Assembly (NCBI GenBank): GCA_035942035.1
Contig: DASZDK010000051.1
Location: 1-48,378, forward strand
Reading direction: 5' to 3'
DNA from: JAHWJR01 sp035942035
Lineage (GTDB): Bacteria > Actinomycetota > Acidimicrobiia > Acidimicrobiales > CADCSY01
DNA length: 48,378 bases
Made by a program: the position numbers and the translations under genes. Under the pieces are notes generated by a model. The model worked only from the letters and a program-made list of their open reading frames with translations, was not told the DNA's origin and did no database searches. Below are positions 15,696 through 24,967 of the stretch, in pieces (the first letter of the stretch is position 1; each line of letters starts with the position of its first letter).

Positions 15696-16397
15696 TCAGC
15701 GGTGCAGGCCGCACTCGGTCTTGCCCATCCCGGGCCAGCGACCGGCACGAGCGTCGTCCCCGTCACCGACCGGGCGGGTGCAGGGCCAGCAACCGATGGA
15801 GGCGTACCCCTCGGAGGTCAGCGGGTGCACCGGGAGCTCGCGCCGGCGCACGTAGTCGGCGACGTCGTCGTCGCTCCAGGTGGCGAGCGGGTTGACCTTG
15901 ACGGTACCGGTCTTGGCGTCGTGGCCCACCACGGGGATCGACGCACGGGTGGGCCCGTCGGCCCGCCGCAGCCCGGTCACCCACGCCGACCTCCCGGCCA
16001 GCGCACGGCGCAGCGGCTCGACCTTGCGCACCCGGCAGCAACCGTCCGGGTCGTCGCGCCAGCGATCGTCGGCGTCGACCTGGGGACGGACCACCCGGAG
16101 GTTGAGCCCGTAACGGTCCTGGACCTGCTCGACATACGCCAGGGTCTCGGGGAAGTGGTACTGGGTGTCGAGGAAGACCACCTGGGCCCGGGGCGCGGCG
16201 GAGGCGACCACGTCGAGCAGAACGCAGTCCTGGAACGACGACGTCACCACCATGCCGGAGCCGTAGCGGTCCCAGGCCCACCGCACCACGTCGGCGGCGC
16301 TGGCCGATTCGAGTGACTCCGAGGCCGCGGCGAGGTCGCTGCGATCGGGCGCCGGCGCCGGCTGCGGGCGCTGCACGATGGTGACGGGGGTGGGCAT
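15696..16397 (-). CDS. cysH: Assimilatory APS reductase (thioredoxin-dependent, 4Fe-4S)
   Basis: A 233-residue protein of the CysH family that reduces adenylyl-sulfate to sulfite with thioredoxin. Seen: SSFQDCVLLDVV near the N-terminus, FLDTQYHFPETLAYVEQV, Cys120-Cys121 in DGCCRVRKVEPL, VTGLRRADGPTRASI, Cys203-x2-Cys206 in GCWPCTRPV, and the catalytic tail KTECGLH (Cys230). The CC...CxxC set binds [4Fe-4S] and marks APS rather than PAPS reductases. ATG 16397 is chosen because the frame upstream runs through intergenic DNA and the two tRNA genes. It is first in the sulfate-reduction operon and separated from the sulfite reductase gene by 18 nt. Confidence 0.93.
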   Translation of the reverse strand: MPTPVTIVQRPQPAPAPDRSDLAAASESLESASAADVVRWAWDRYGSGMVVTSSFQDCVLLDVVASAAPRAQVVFLDTQYHFPETLAYVEQVQDRYGLNLRVVRPQVDADDRWRDDPDGCCRVRKVEPLRRALAGRSAWVTGLRRADGPTRASIPVVGHDAKTGTVKVNPLATWSDDDVADYVRRRELPVHPLTSEGYASIGCWPCTRPVGDGDDARAGRWPGMGKTECGLHR

Positions 16398-16461
16398 CGG
16401 GTCGGACCTCGCTCGTCGGTCGGCGAACGGAGGCAGCCTACCCCAAATCTGACTAACCGGA

Positions 16462-16479
16462 TCAGGTTTGTCAGGTTTC
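16462..16479 (-). promoter_or_regulatory. Tandem 9-bp repeat upstream of the sulfate operon
   Basis: TCAGGTTTG (16462-16470) and TCAGGTTTC (16471-16479) lie back to back 65-82 nt upstream of the APS reductase ATG, next to a further TCTGACT. A -10-like TAGGCT (minus strand) lies between the repeat and the gene, at 16436-16441. The placement suggests an activator or repressor site for cysteine/sulfur control. No family consensus could be assigned. Confidence 0.35.
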
Positions 16480-16493
16480 GTGGCGGAGGTGCG

Positions 16494-16564
16494 AGCGGGT
16501 GACGGGAATCGAACCCGCGTCGCCAGCTTGGAAGGCTGGAGCTCTACCGTTGAGCTACACCCGC
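16494..16564 (-). tRNA. tRNA-Gly (anticodon TCC)
   Basis: On the minus strand a 71-nt cloverleaf: acceptor GCGGGTG/CACCCGC with discriminator T, D-arm GCTC-AACGGTA-GAGC, anticodon arm CCAGC-CTTCCAA-GCTGG (anticodon TCC), and T-arm CGGG-TTCGATT-CCCG. CCA is not encoded. It reads codons GGA and GGG. It sits between the sulfate operon and tRNA-Pro, all on the minus strand. Confidence 0.95.
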
Positions 16565-16655
16565 GGGGCGTGGTCACGCTACCCCCGTGGTCCTGGGCTC
16601 CACCAGCGGGGGACGCGCCGGATGATGGGTGCGCACCAGGGGCCGGTAGGAGGAG

Positions 16656-16727
16656 TCGGGGAGGCGGGATTTGAACCCGCGGCCTCCTGCCCCCAAAGCA
16701 GGTGCGCTTCCGCTGCGCTACTCCCCG
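16656..16727 (-). tRNA. tRNA-Pro (anticodon TGG)
   Basis: On the minus strand a 72-nt cloverleaf: acceptor CGGGGAG/CTCCCCG with discriminator A, D-arm GCGC-AGCGGAA-GCGC, anticodon arm CCTGC-TTTGGGG-GCAGG (anticodon TGG), and T-arm with GGTTCAAATCC. The C1-G72 pair is typical of bacterial tRNA-Pro. CCA is not encoded. It is upstream of tRNA-Gly in transcription order, 91 nt apart. Confidence 0.94.
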
Positions 16728-16799
16728 TGCTCGCACACAGTACCGCCCTCCCCGGGCACCGCTTCGGGCTCGCCGGTCGGTCGGACGGTGGTGCCCCGT

Positions 16800-16805
16800 T
16801 ACACT
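16800..16805 (+). promoter_or_regulatory. -10 hexamer of a probable leaderless tig promoter
   Basis: TACACT is followed by 8 nt and GTG 16814. Homologues begin M-(K/R)-x-x-V-E, which matches initiation at the second GTG (16814), not the first (16811). This agrees with a transcript starting at the start codon. Confidence 0.5.
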
Positions 16806-16813
16806 CCGCCGTG

Positions 16814-18211
16814 GTGCGCACCAATGTCGAACCTCTCGAGGGCAACCGAGTCAAGCTCGTCGTCGAGGTCGACGAGGAGGAGTTCGAGCAGGCGATCGAC
16901 GCAGCCTTCAAGCGCATCGCCCGCGAGGCCCGCATTCCCGGCTTCCGACCGGGCAAAGCGCCCCGGCGCCTGCTCGAGGCCCGTATCGGCACCGAGGTGG
17001 CCCGCCAGGAGGCGCTGCGTGAGGCCCTCCCTGACTACTACGAGCGGGCGGTGGTCGAGGCCGACGTCGACGCCATCGCTCCGCCCGAGATCGACATCAC
17101 CGCCGGCCAGGACAGCGGGCCCGTCGCCTTCGACGCCGTAGTCGAGGTTCGCCCCAAGGTGCAGGTCCCGGGCTACGACCACCTTCGGGTCACCGTGCCC
17201 AACCCCAAGGTGACCGAGGCCGAGGTCGACGCCCAGGTCGAGCGCCTGCGGGCCCAGTTCGGTGAGCTCCAGGTCGTGAGTCGACCCGCACGCGACGGCG
17301 ACCACGTCACCATCGACATCGCCGGCTCCATCGCCGACGAGCCGGTCGAGGGCCTCACCGCCGACGACTACCTCTACGAGGTGGGCAGCGAGGCCATCCT
17401 GCCCGAGCTCGACGCCGAGCTCCGGGGCGCCAAGGTCGGCGACATCCTGGTGTTCAACGCCGAGCACCCCGATCCTGAGCAGGAGCACCCCATCCGCCTG
17501 CGCGTCCTGGTCAAGGACGTCAAGGAGAAGGTCCTCCCGGACATCGACGACGAGTGGGCCAATGAGGCGTCGGAGTTCGAGACCGTGGCCGAGCTGCGAG
17601 AGCATCTTCGCCAGCGGCTGGCCGAGATCAAGCCGGCGCAGAGCAAGGCTGCCCTGGACGACGGCACGCTGGCAGCCCTGGTCCAGCTGGTCGACGACGA
17701 CCCGCCGGCGCCGCTGGTCGACGCCGAGGTCGAGCGACAGGCGTCGCAGCTCGTGTCCCGGCTGCGCACCCAGAACGTCTCCATCGAGGACTACCTGCAG
17801 GCCACCGGGCGCACCGGTGAGGAGCTGGGTGAGGAGCTGCGCCGGCGAGCCACCGACGCCGTCAAGGCCGACCTGGCTCTGCGGGCCGTCGCCGAGGCCG
17901 AGGGCATCGAGGGAGACGACGACGCCGTCGATGCCCAGATCCATCGCATGGCCCATCAGATCCACGAGGACCCCTCCGAGGTTCGCCGCCGGCTCGAGCG
18001 CGCTGACCAGCTGCAGGCGATACGCTCGGACGTGGCGAAGAGCAAGGCCCTGGAGTGGCTGGTCGACCACGCCGAGATCGTCGACGAGGACGGTCGCCCG
18101 GTTGATCGTGGCGACCTGGAACCACCTCGAACAGCGTCGGACGAAGTGACCGCCGACACCACCCAGGAACCCGCCGCCGAACCCGGCACCGTCGAGGAGC
18201 AGCCTGCATGA
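16814..18211 (+). CDS. tig: Trigger factor, ribosome-associated chaperone and prolyl isomerase
   Basis: A 465-residue trigger factor, slightly longer than usual because of an acidic, Thr/Glu-rich C-terminal extension. Seen: the N-terminal ribosome-docking domain with GFRPGKAP (43-50), the FKBP-like PPIase domain (about 155-240, RDGDHVTIDIAGSIADEPVEG ... HPIRLRVLVKDVKEKVLPDIDDEWA), and the long helical C-terminal chaperone arms (VERQASQLVSRLR, ELRRRATDAVKADLALRAVAEAE). It binds L23 at the exit tunnel and shields nascent chains. GTG 16814 is preferred over GTG 16811. Its stop overlaps the clpP ATG (ATGA), giving a tig-clpP-clpX proteostasis operon. Confidence 0.95.
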   Translation: MRTNVEPLEGNRVKLVVEVDEEEFEQAIDAAFKRIAREARIPGFRPGKAPRRLLEARIGTEVARQEALREALPDYYERAVVEADVDAIAPPEIDITAGQDSGPVAFDAVVEVRPKVQVPGYDHLRVTVPNPKVTEAEVDAQVERLRAQFGELQVVSRPARDGDHVTIDIAGSIADEPVEGLTADDYLYEVGSEAILPELDAELRGAKVGDILVFNAEHPDPEQEHPIRLRVLVKDVKEKVLPDIDDEWANEASEFETVAELREHLRQRLAEIKPAQSKAALDDGTLAALVQLVDDDPPAPLVDAEVERQASQLVSRLRTQNVSIEDYLQATGRTGEELGEELRRRATDAVKADLALRAVAEAEGIEGDDDAVDAQIHRMAHQIHEDPSEVRRRLERADQLQAIRSDVAKSKALEWLVDHAEIVDEDGRPVDRGDLEPPRTASDEVTADTTQEPAAEPGTVEEQPA

Positions 18212-18885
18212 CCGATCCCATCCGCAACCTCGAGGTCCTGGCCGGCGGTGAGGAGCGGCTGCGGGCCTTCAACTACCTGGTCCCCACCGTGGTCGAGCAG
18301 ACCAACCGAGGCGAGCGGGCATTCGACCTCTACTCGAGGTTGCTGAAGGAGAACATCATCTTCATCGGCACCCCGATCGACGACACCATCGCCAACCTGG
18401 TCGTGGCCCAGCTGCTGCACCTGGAGTCCGAGAACGCCGACCGCGACGTCAACGTGTACATCAACTCGCCCGGCGGCGACATCACGGCGCTGTTCGCGAT
18501 CTACGACACCATGCAGTACGTCAAGCCCGACATCACCACGATCTGCTTCGGACAGGCGGCGTCGGCGGCGGCGGTCCTGTTGGCGGCCGGGACCAAGGGC
18601 AAGCGGCTGGCGCTGCCCCGGGCTCGGATCATCATCCACCAGCCCTACGGTCAGGCCATGGGCCAGGCGGCCGACATCGAGCTGGCGGCCAAGGAGATCG
18701 AGCGGATGCGCACGGCGCTCGAGGAGCTGCTCTCGGAGCACACCGGACAGCCCATCGAGAAGATCCACCGAGACACTGACCGCGACTTCGTGATGTCCGC
18801 CGCAGAGGCGAAGGAGTACGGCATCATCGACGAGGTCGTCAGCATGCGAGAGCTGGCTCCGGCCGACTCCGCAGCGACGGCGTAG
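18208..18885 (+). CDS. clpP: ATP-dependent Clp protease proteolytic subunit
   Basis: A 225-residue serine protease. The triad is visible: Ser119 in FGQAASAAAVL, His144 in IIIHQP and Asp193 in RDTDRDF. The oligomerisation handle and head are intact, and an N-terminal propeptide of about 20 residues is likely. ClpP forms a 14-mer that degrades substrates delivered by ClpX, encoded next door. Most actinobacteria carry clpP1-clpP2 tandems here; only one copy is present, so either a second copy is elsewhere or this one makes a homomeric barrel. ATG 18208 overlaps the tig stop by 4 nt. Confidence 0.95.
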   Translation: MTDPIRNLEVLAGGEERLRAFNYLVPTVVEQTNRGERAFDLYSRLLKENIIFIGTPIDDTIANLVVAQLLHLESENADRDVNVYINSPGGDITALFAIYDTMQYVKPDITTICFGQAASAAAVLLAAGTKGKRLALPRARIIIHQPYGQAMGQAADIELAAKEIERMRTALEELLSEHTGQPIEKIHRDTDRDFVMSAAEAKEYGIIDEVVSMRELAPADSAATA

Positions 18886-18913
18886 CAACCCAGCATCACA
18901 CCCGGGGGGACAC

Positions 18914-20191
<1,278 letters not shown>

Positions 20192-20238
20192 TCGCCCGGG
20201 GGGACCCCGGAGGCCGGTTCGCCAGGAGAGGAGACGAA

Positions 20239-20616
20239 ATGCGCAAGGTTGTGCAAGGCGCGCTGTTCGGCGGGATGGCCGGAGCGGCCATCGCCTTCGT
20301 GCAAGCGAGGGGCGACGACGAGGTGTCCGACGATATGGCGGCCAGGGTGGCGAAGGCGGCCGCCGAAGGCGCCGTCGTCGGAGCCCTCCTGGGATGGCTG
20401 CTCGACCGTCGTAGCCGCAGGCGGGCGGCCCAGGCGCGCCGTCGCCGACCGGCCCAGCGGGTGACCGAAGGCGCCTCCGCGGCCGCCGAAGCTGCCCGGG
20501 AGCGGGCCCTGCGCGCCGCCGAGGCGCTCCGGTCGTACGACGGCACCCGGGCGGCGGTGCCGACCGTGGACACCGGCGAGACCGTCGTGACCCCGCCCGT
20601 CGTCGTGAAGGTCTGA
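20239..20616 (+). CDS. Small glycine-rich hydrophobic protein of unknown function
   Basis: A 125-residue protein. Residues 1-25 (MRKVVQGALFGGMAGAAIAFVQ) and 43-60 (AAEGAVVGALLGWLLDR) are hydrophobic with small residues spaced as in glycine zippers, suggesting membrane association. Next come an Arg-rich stretch (RRSRRRAAQARRRRPAQR), an Ala/Glu helix and a short Val/Thr-rich tail. I know no family. A clear AGGAGAGGAG precedes ATG 20239. It lies between clpX and folC, where many actinobacteria have valS, so it is a lineage-specific resident of a conserved neighbourhood. Confidence 0.6.
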   Translation: MRKVVQGALFGGMAGAAIAFVQARGDDEVSDDMAARVAKAAAEGAVVGALLGWLLDRRSRRRAAQARRRRPAQRVTEGASAAAEAARERALRAAEALRSYDGTRAAVPTVDTGETVVTPPVVVKV

Positions 20617-20636
20617 GGGCCGCGGTCCCCGCCTTC

Positions 20637-22052
20637 TTGGCTTCCTCGCTCCCTGGCGCCGGCCGGGCCCCACGCCGTCCGCCTCCCGCCGGCGACTGGT
20701 CGTACGACGACGCCCTCGCCTACCTGGGCGCGTCGGTCAACCTCGAGGCGCTGGTCGCCGGGCGGTTCGAGCCCCCCACGCTCGAGCGCATGACGACCTT
20801 GTGCGGGCTCATGGCCGACCCGCAGCACGCCCAGCCGGCGGTGCACGTCACCGGCACCAACGGCAAGGGCTCGACGGCCAGGATGGTCACCGCCCTGCTC
20901 GCCACCCACGGCCTGACCGTGGGGACCTACACCAGCCCCCACCTGGTCCGGGTCAACGAGCGCATCGCCCGCAACGGCGAGGTCATCGACGACGCCGACC
21001 TCGCCGAGTGCGTGGCCGCCGTGGCCCAACTCGAGGACCTGAGCGGGGTCCGCCCGTCGCACTTCGAGATCCTCACCCTGGCTGCCTACCGGTGGTTCGC
21101 CGACCTGGCCGTCGACGCCGCCGTGGTCGAGGTCGGGATGGGGGGCCGGTGGGACGCCACCAACGTGGTCGACGCCGTGGTCTCGGTGGTGACCAACGTC
21201 GGCCTCGACCACATCGGCGTGCTCGGTCCCACCCGGTCCGACATCGCCCGGGAGAAGGCTGGCATCGTCAGGCCGGAGGGCACCCTCGTGCTCGGGGAGA
21301 CCGACCCCGAGCTGGCGTCGATCTTCGTCGGCGCCGGCCCGCGGGCGATCCTGGCCCGTGACCGCGAGTTCGGCTGCACCGCCAACCGGCTGGCGGTGGG
21401 TGGGCGGCTGCTCGACCTCCAGACCCCGGGGGCGTCGTACCGAGACGTCTTCCTGCCGCTGCACGGGGCCCACCAGGGCGACAACGCCGCCGTGGCGGTG
21501 GCCACCGCCGAGGCCTTCTTCGGCCGCCCGGTGGAGGAGGAGGCCCGGCGGGAGGCCTTGGCCAGCGGCGCCGTTCTGGGGCGCTGCGAGGTCGTCGGGC
21601 GCAATCCCCTCCTGGTGCTCGACGGCGCCCACAACCCCGACGGCTGCCGAGCGGTTGCCGCCACCTTGCGGGACTTCTCGGTGGGGGGCGAGCGCGTGCT
21701 GGTGGTCGGGATGAACCGGGGACGGTCGCCGGCGGCCATGTTCGAGGCCCTGGCCGCCACCGAGCCCCGCCTCGTGGTGGCGTGCGCCGCCGACTGGCCC
21801 CGGGCCCTGCCGGCCGAAGAGGTCGCCGCCGCCGCCCGAGCGACCGGCGTCGAGGTCGAGGTGGTGCCACCGGTGGCCGAAGCCGTCCGGCAGGCGCTGG
21901 CCATCGCCTCCGCCGACGACGCCGTGCTGGTCACCGGCTCGTTGCATGCCGTCGGCGCGGCGAGGGCCGCACTCGTCGGCGCCGGGAACCGGACCGCCGG
22001 TGGCGATGGCGGCGGTGGCGGCCCGGCAGGGCCGGACGGCCGTGATGGCTAA
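20637..22052 (+). CDS. folC: Folylpolyglutamate synthase / dihydrofolate synthase
   Basis: A 471-residue Mur-ligase-family enzyme that adds glutamate to dihydropteroate and/or to folates. Seen: P-loop VTGTNGKGST (71-80), TSPHLVRVNERI, the GMGGRWDATNVV motif, VGLDHIGVLGPT..IAREKAGI typical of FolC, and C-terminal VLDGAHNPDGCRA. The start codon is probably TTG 20637, as the family N-terminus (YDDALAYL) begins within 25 residues. The Gly-rich C-terminal tail (GGDGGGGGPAGPDGRDG) is an extension, and the promoter hexamer and start of ndk lie at its 3' end. Confidence 0.93.
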   Translation: MASSLPGAGRAPRRPPPAGDWSYDDALAYLGASVNLEALVAGRFEPPTLERMTTLCGLMADPQHAQPAVHVTGTNGKGSTARMVTALLATHGLTVGTYTSPHLVRVNERIARNGEVIDDADLAECVAAVAQLEDLSGVRPSHFEILTLAAYRWFADLAVDAAVVEVGMGGRWDATNVVDAVVSVVTNVGLDHIGVLGPTRSDIAREKAGIVRPEGTLVLGETDPELASIFVGAGPRAILARDREFGCTANRLAVGGRLLDLQTPGASYRDVFLPLHGAHQGDNAAVAVATAEAFFGRPVEEEARREALASGAVLGRCEVVGRNPLLVLDGAHNPDGCRAVAATLRDFSVGGERVLVVGMNRGRSPAAMFEALAATEPRLVVACAADWPRALPAEEVAAAARATGVEVEVVPPVAEAVRQALAIASADDAVLVTGSLHAVGAARAALVGAGNRTAGGDGGGGGPAGPDGRDG

Positions 22053-22055
22053 CGT
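22050..22055 (+). promoter_or_regulatory. -10 hexamer of a probable leaderless ndk promoter
   Basis: TAACGT overlaps the 3' end of folC and is followed by 7 nt and GTG 22063. Ndk proteins normally start M-x-R-T-L-V-I-x-K-P-D, which fixes GTG 22063 rather than ATG 22045 or GTG 22054. Confidence 0.45.
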
Positions 22056-22062
22056 GCCCGCC

Positions 22063-22473
22063 GTGAACCGCACGCTGGTCATCTGCAAGCCCGATGCCGT
22101 CGAACGGGGGCTGGCCGGGGAGGTGGTGGCTCGCCTCGAGCGCAAGGGCCTGCGCCTCGCCGCCGCCGAGCTCCGGCGCATCGACCGGGAGACGGCCGGG
22201 CGCCACTACGCCGAGCATGCCGAGCGCCCCTTTTTCGGTGACCTGGTCCAGTTCATCACCCGCTCGCCGTCTCTGGTCCTCGTCGTCGAGGGGCCAGAGG
22301 AGACGTGGCGGATCGTGCGCACCCTCATGGGACCGACCAATCCGGCCGAGGCGCCGCCGGGGACCATTCGGGGCGACCTGGGCACCGTGCTGACCGAGAA
22401 CCTGGTTCACGGCTCCGATTCGGCGGCCTCCGCCCAGCGGGAGATCGAGCTCTTTTTCCCTGCCCTGGCCTGA
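22063..22473 (+). CDS. ndk: Nucleoside diphosphate kinase
   Basis: A 136-residue Ndk, exactly the usual length. Seen: RTLVICKPDAVERG with Lys9, the Kpn-loop region ERPFFGDLVQFITRSP, NPAEAPPGTIRGD, and the active-site His116 in NLVHGSDS. It transfers the gamma phosphate between nucleoside tri- and diphosphates through phospho-His116. The start at GTG 22063 is set by the family N-terminus and the -10 hexamer at 22050. Lies between folC and mreB. Confidence 0.96.
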   Translation: MNRTLVICKPDAVERGLAGEVVARLERKGLRLAAAELRRIDRETAGRHYAEHAERPFFGDLVQFITRSPSLVLVVEGPEETWRIVRTLMGPTNPAEAPPGTIRGDLGTVLTENLVHGSDSAASAQREIELFFPALA

Positions 22474-22491
22474 AGCCATCGCCTGGCGCGC

Positions 22492-22520
22492 TTGTGGGGC
22501 CAGGGCACGACACCTAGCCT
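22492..22520 (+). promoter_or_regulatory. Promoter for the mreBCD-PBP2-rodA operon
   Basis: TTGTGG (22492-22497), a 17-nt spacer and TAGCCT (22515-22520) form a sigma-70-type promoter. A leader of about 35 nt follows, with GGAGG at 22545-22549 before ATG 22562. Unlike several neighbours, mreB therefore has a normal leadered start. Confidence 0.45.
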
Positions 22521-22561
22521 GGCGATGTCGCCCTCCCCCTTGACGGAGGCTCGCCCGCAAA

Positions 22562-23599
<1,038 letters not shown>

Positions 23600-23614
23600 C
23601 CCGGGGCCTGCCTC

Positions 23615-24448
23615 GTGGCTGTCTCCCGGCGCGGTGGGCGCACCCGCGTCACCCTGCTGCTGCTCGTGCTCACCTCCGTCACCATCATCACCCTCGACTT
23701 CCGGGGCGGAGGCGCAGGTCTGATCGGGACGCTGCGCGATGGCGCGGCCGACGCCCTCGCGCCGGTGCGCTCGGCCGCCGCCGGCGTGCTGGCCCCGGTG
23801 CGGGACGCCTTCGCCGGGTTGACGAGCTATGGCGACCTCGAGGAGGAGAACGCCGAGCTCCGAGCCCGCATCGCCGAGCTGGAAGGGCGGCTCGGCAGGG
23901 ACGAGGGGGCGGAGCGGGAACTGGCCGAGGCGCTCGCACTGCTCGACGCCCCCTTTACCGGCGACCTTCCCAAGGTGGCGGCACGGGTGGTCTCCACTCC
24001 GATCTCCAACTTCGAGCAGACCATCGAGCTCGACAAGGGCAGCGACCACGGCATCGCCGCCGACCTGCCCGTGGTCACCGGCGCCGGGCTCGTCGGCCGG
24101 GTGGCCTCCGTGTCGGGGACTCGCTCGAGGGTGCGGCTCATCACCGATGCGGAATCGTCGGTGGGCGTACGGCTGGCCCGGTCCGGCGAGATGGCGGTGG
24201 CCGAGGGAGAGGGCCCCAACCGCCTCATGTCCTTGTCGTTCGTCGACCTCTCGGCCGACGTCAGCGTCCTCGAGCTGGTGGTCACCAGCGGGCTCGACAA
24301 CAGCGTGTTCCCTCCTGGCATCCCGGTGGGCCGGGTGGCCAGCGTCAACGCACCCCCCGGCCAGCTCCAACAAGACGTCGAGGTCCGCCCAGCCGCCGAC
24401 CTCACCCGGCTGAGCCTCGTCCACGTCGTGCAGACGGAGCCCCGATGA
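23615..24448 (+). CDS. mreC: Rod shape-determining protein MreC
   Basis: A 277-residue protein with a basic N-terminus, one membrane segment (VTLLLLVLTSVTIITLDF, about 10-27), a coiled coil (about 70-110: DLEEENAELRARIAELEGRL) and the MreC beta-domain (ARVVSTPISNFEQTIELDKGSDHGI, VVTGAGLVGRVASVS, TSGLDNSVFPPGIPVGRVASV). It links MreB inside to PBP2 outside and activates it. GTG 23615 lies 15 nt after mreB. The stop overlaps the mreD ATG. Confidence 0.94.
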   Translation: MAVSRRGGRTRVTLLLLVLTSVTIITLDFRGGGAGLIGTLRDGAADALAPVRSAAAGVLAPVRDAFAGLTSYGDLEEENAELRARIAELEGRLGRDEGAERELAEALALLDAPFTGDLPKVAARVVSTPISNFEQTIELDKGSDHGIAADLPVVTGAGLVGRVASVSGTRSRVRLITDAESSVGVRLARSGEMAVAEGEGPNRLMSLSFVDLSADVSVLELVVTSGLDNSVFPPGIPVGRVASVNAPPGQLQQDVEVRPAADLTRLSLVHVVQTEPR

Positions 24449-24951
24449 CGGCGGCGACCCGTCTGCCGCCCGTGCTGCTGATCGCCGTTGTGCTCCACAC
24501 TGCCGTGTTCCCTCAACTGCGGTTCTTCGGCGTGGCCCCCGACGTGTTGCTGCTCCTGGGCATCGCCACCGCCATCACCGCCGGCGCCGACCGGGGTGCG
24601 GCGGTGGCGTTCGGAGCCGGGTTGCTGGCCGACTGCTTCCTGGAGACGCCCTTCGGGCTGTCGGCGCTGGCCTACAGCCTGGCCGCCTACGCGGTGGGGG
24701 CCGTCCAGGAGACCATCCTGCACGCCGACTGGTGGATCCCGGTCCTGACCGTGTTCATGGGCAGCCTGCTCGGGGTGCTCCTCTTCGCCGGCGCCGGTGC
24801 CGTGCTGGGTCACGAGCAGTTCATCTCCGTGCGGCTGCTGACCGTGGCCTTGGTGGTGGGCGTCGCCAATGCCGTTCTCGGCCTAGCGGCGGTACGGATC
24901 ATGCGGTGGGCCGCCGTGCCCGATCTCGGGCCGCGGCCGGTGCTGCGGTGA
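24445..24951 (+). CDS. mreD: Rod shape-determining membrane protein MreD
   Basis: A 168-residue integral membrane protein with five or six hydrophobic segments (LLIAVVLHTAVFPQL, DVLLLLGIATAITAG, AVAFGAGLLADCFLETPFGLSALAYSLAAYAVG, VLTVFMGSLLGVLLFAGAGAVLG, LTVALVVGVANAVLGLAAV). The GLLADCFLETPFGLSAL stretch is the most MreD-like part. It is translationally coupled to mreC through an ATGA overlap. Identity rests on both sequence pattern and position between mreC and PBP2. Confidence 0.9.
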   Translation: MTAATRLPPVLLIAVVLHTAVFPQLRFFGVAPDVLLLLGIATAITAGADRGAAVAFGAGLLADCFLETPFGLSALAYSLAAYAVGAVQETILHADWWIPVLTVFMGSLLGVLLFAGAGAVLGHEQFISVRLLTVALVVGVANAVLGLAAVRIMRWAAVPDLGPRPVLR

Positions 24952-24967
24952 GCGCCGAGGCCCGGCC

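Noticed and set aside
14028..16316. A 762-codon open frame antisense to the sulfate-assimilation genes
   Set aside because: It mirrors three genes with clear catalytic motifs; its product is His/Gly/Val-rich low-complexity sequence typical of GC-driven antisense frames.
16398..16736. N-terminal extension of the APS reductase through the tRNA region
   Set aside because: The extra 113 residues are the translated complement of two tRNA genes and intergenic DNA; ATG 16397 gives the family-typical length.
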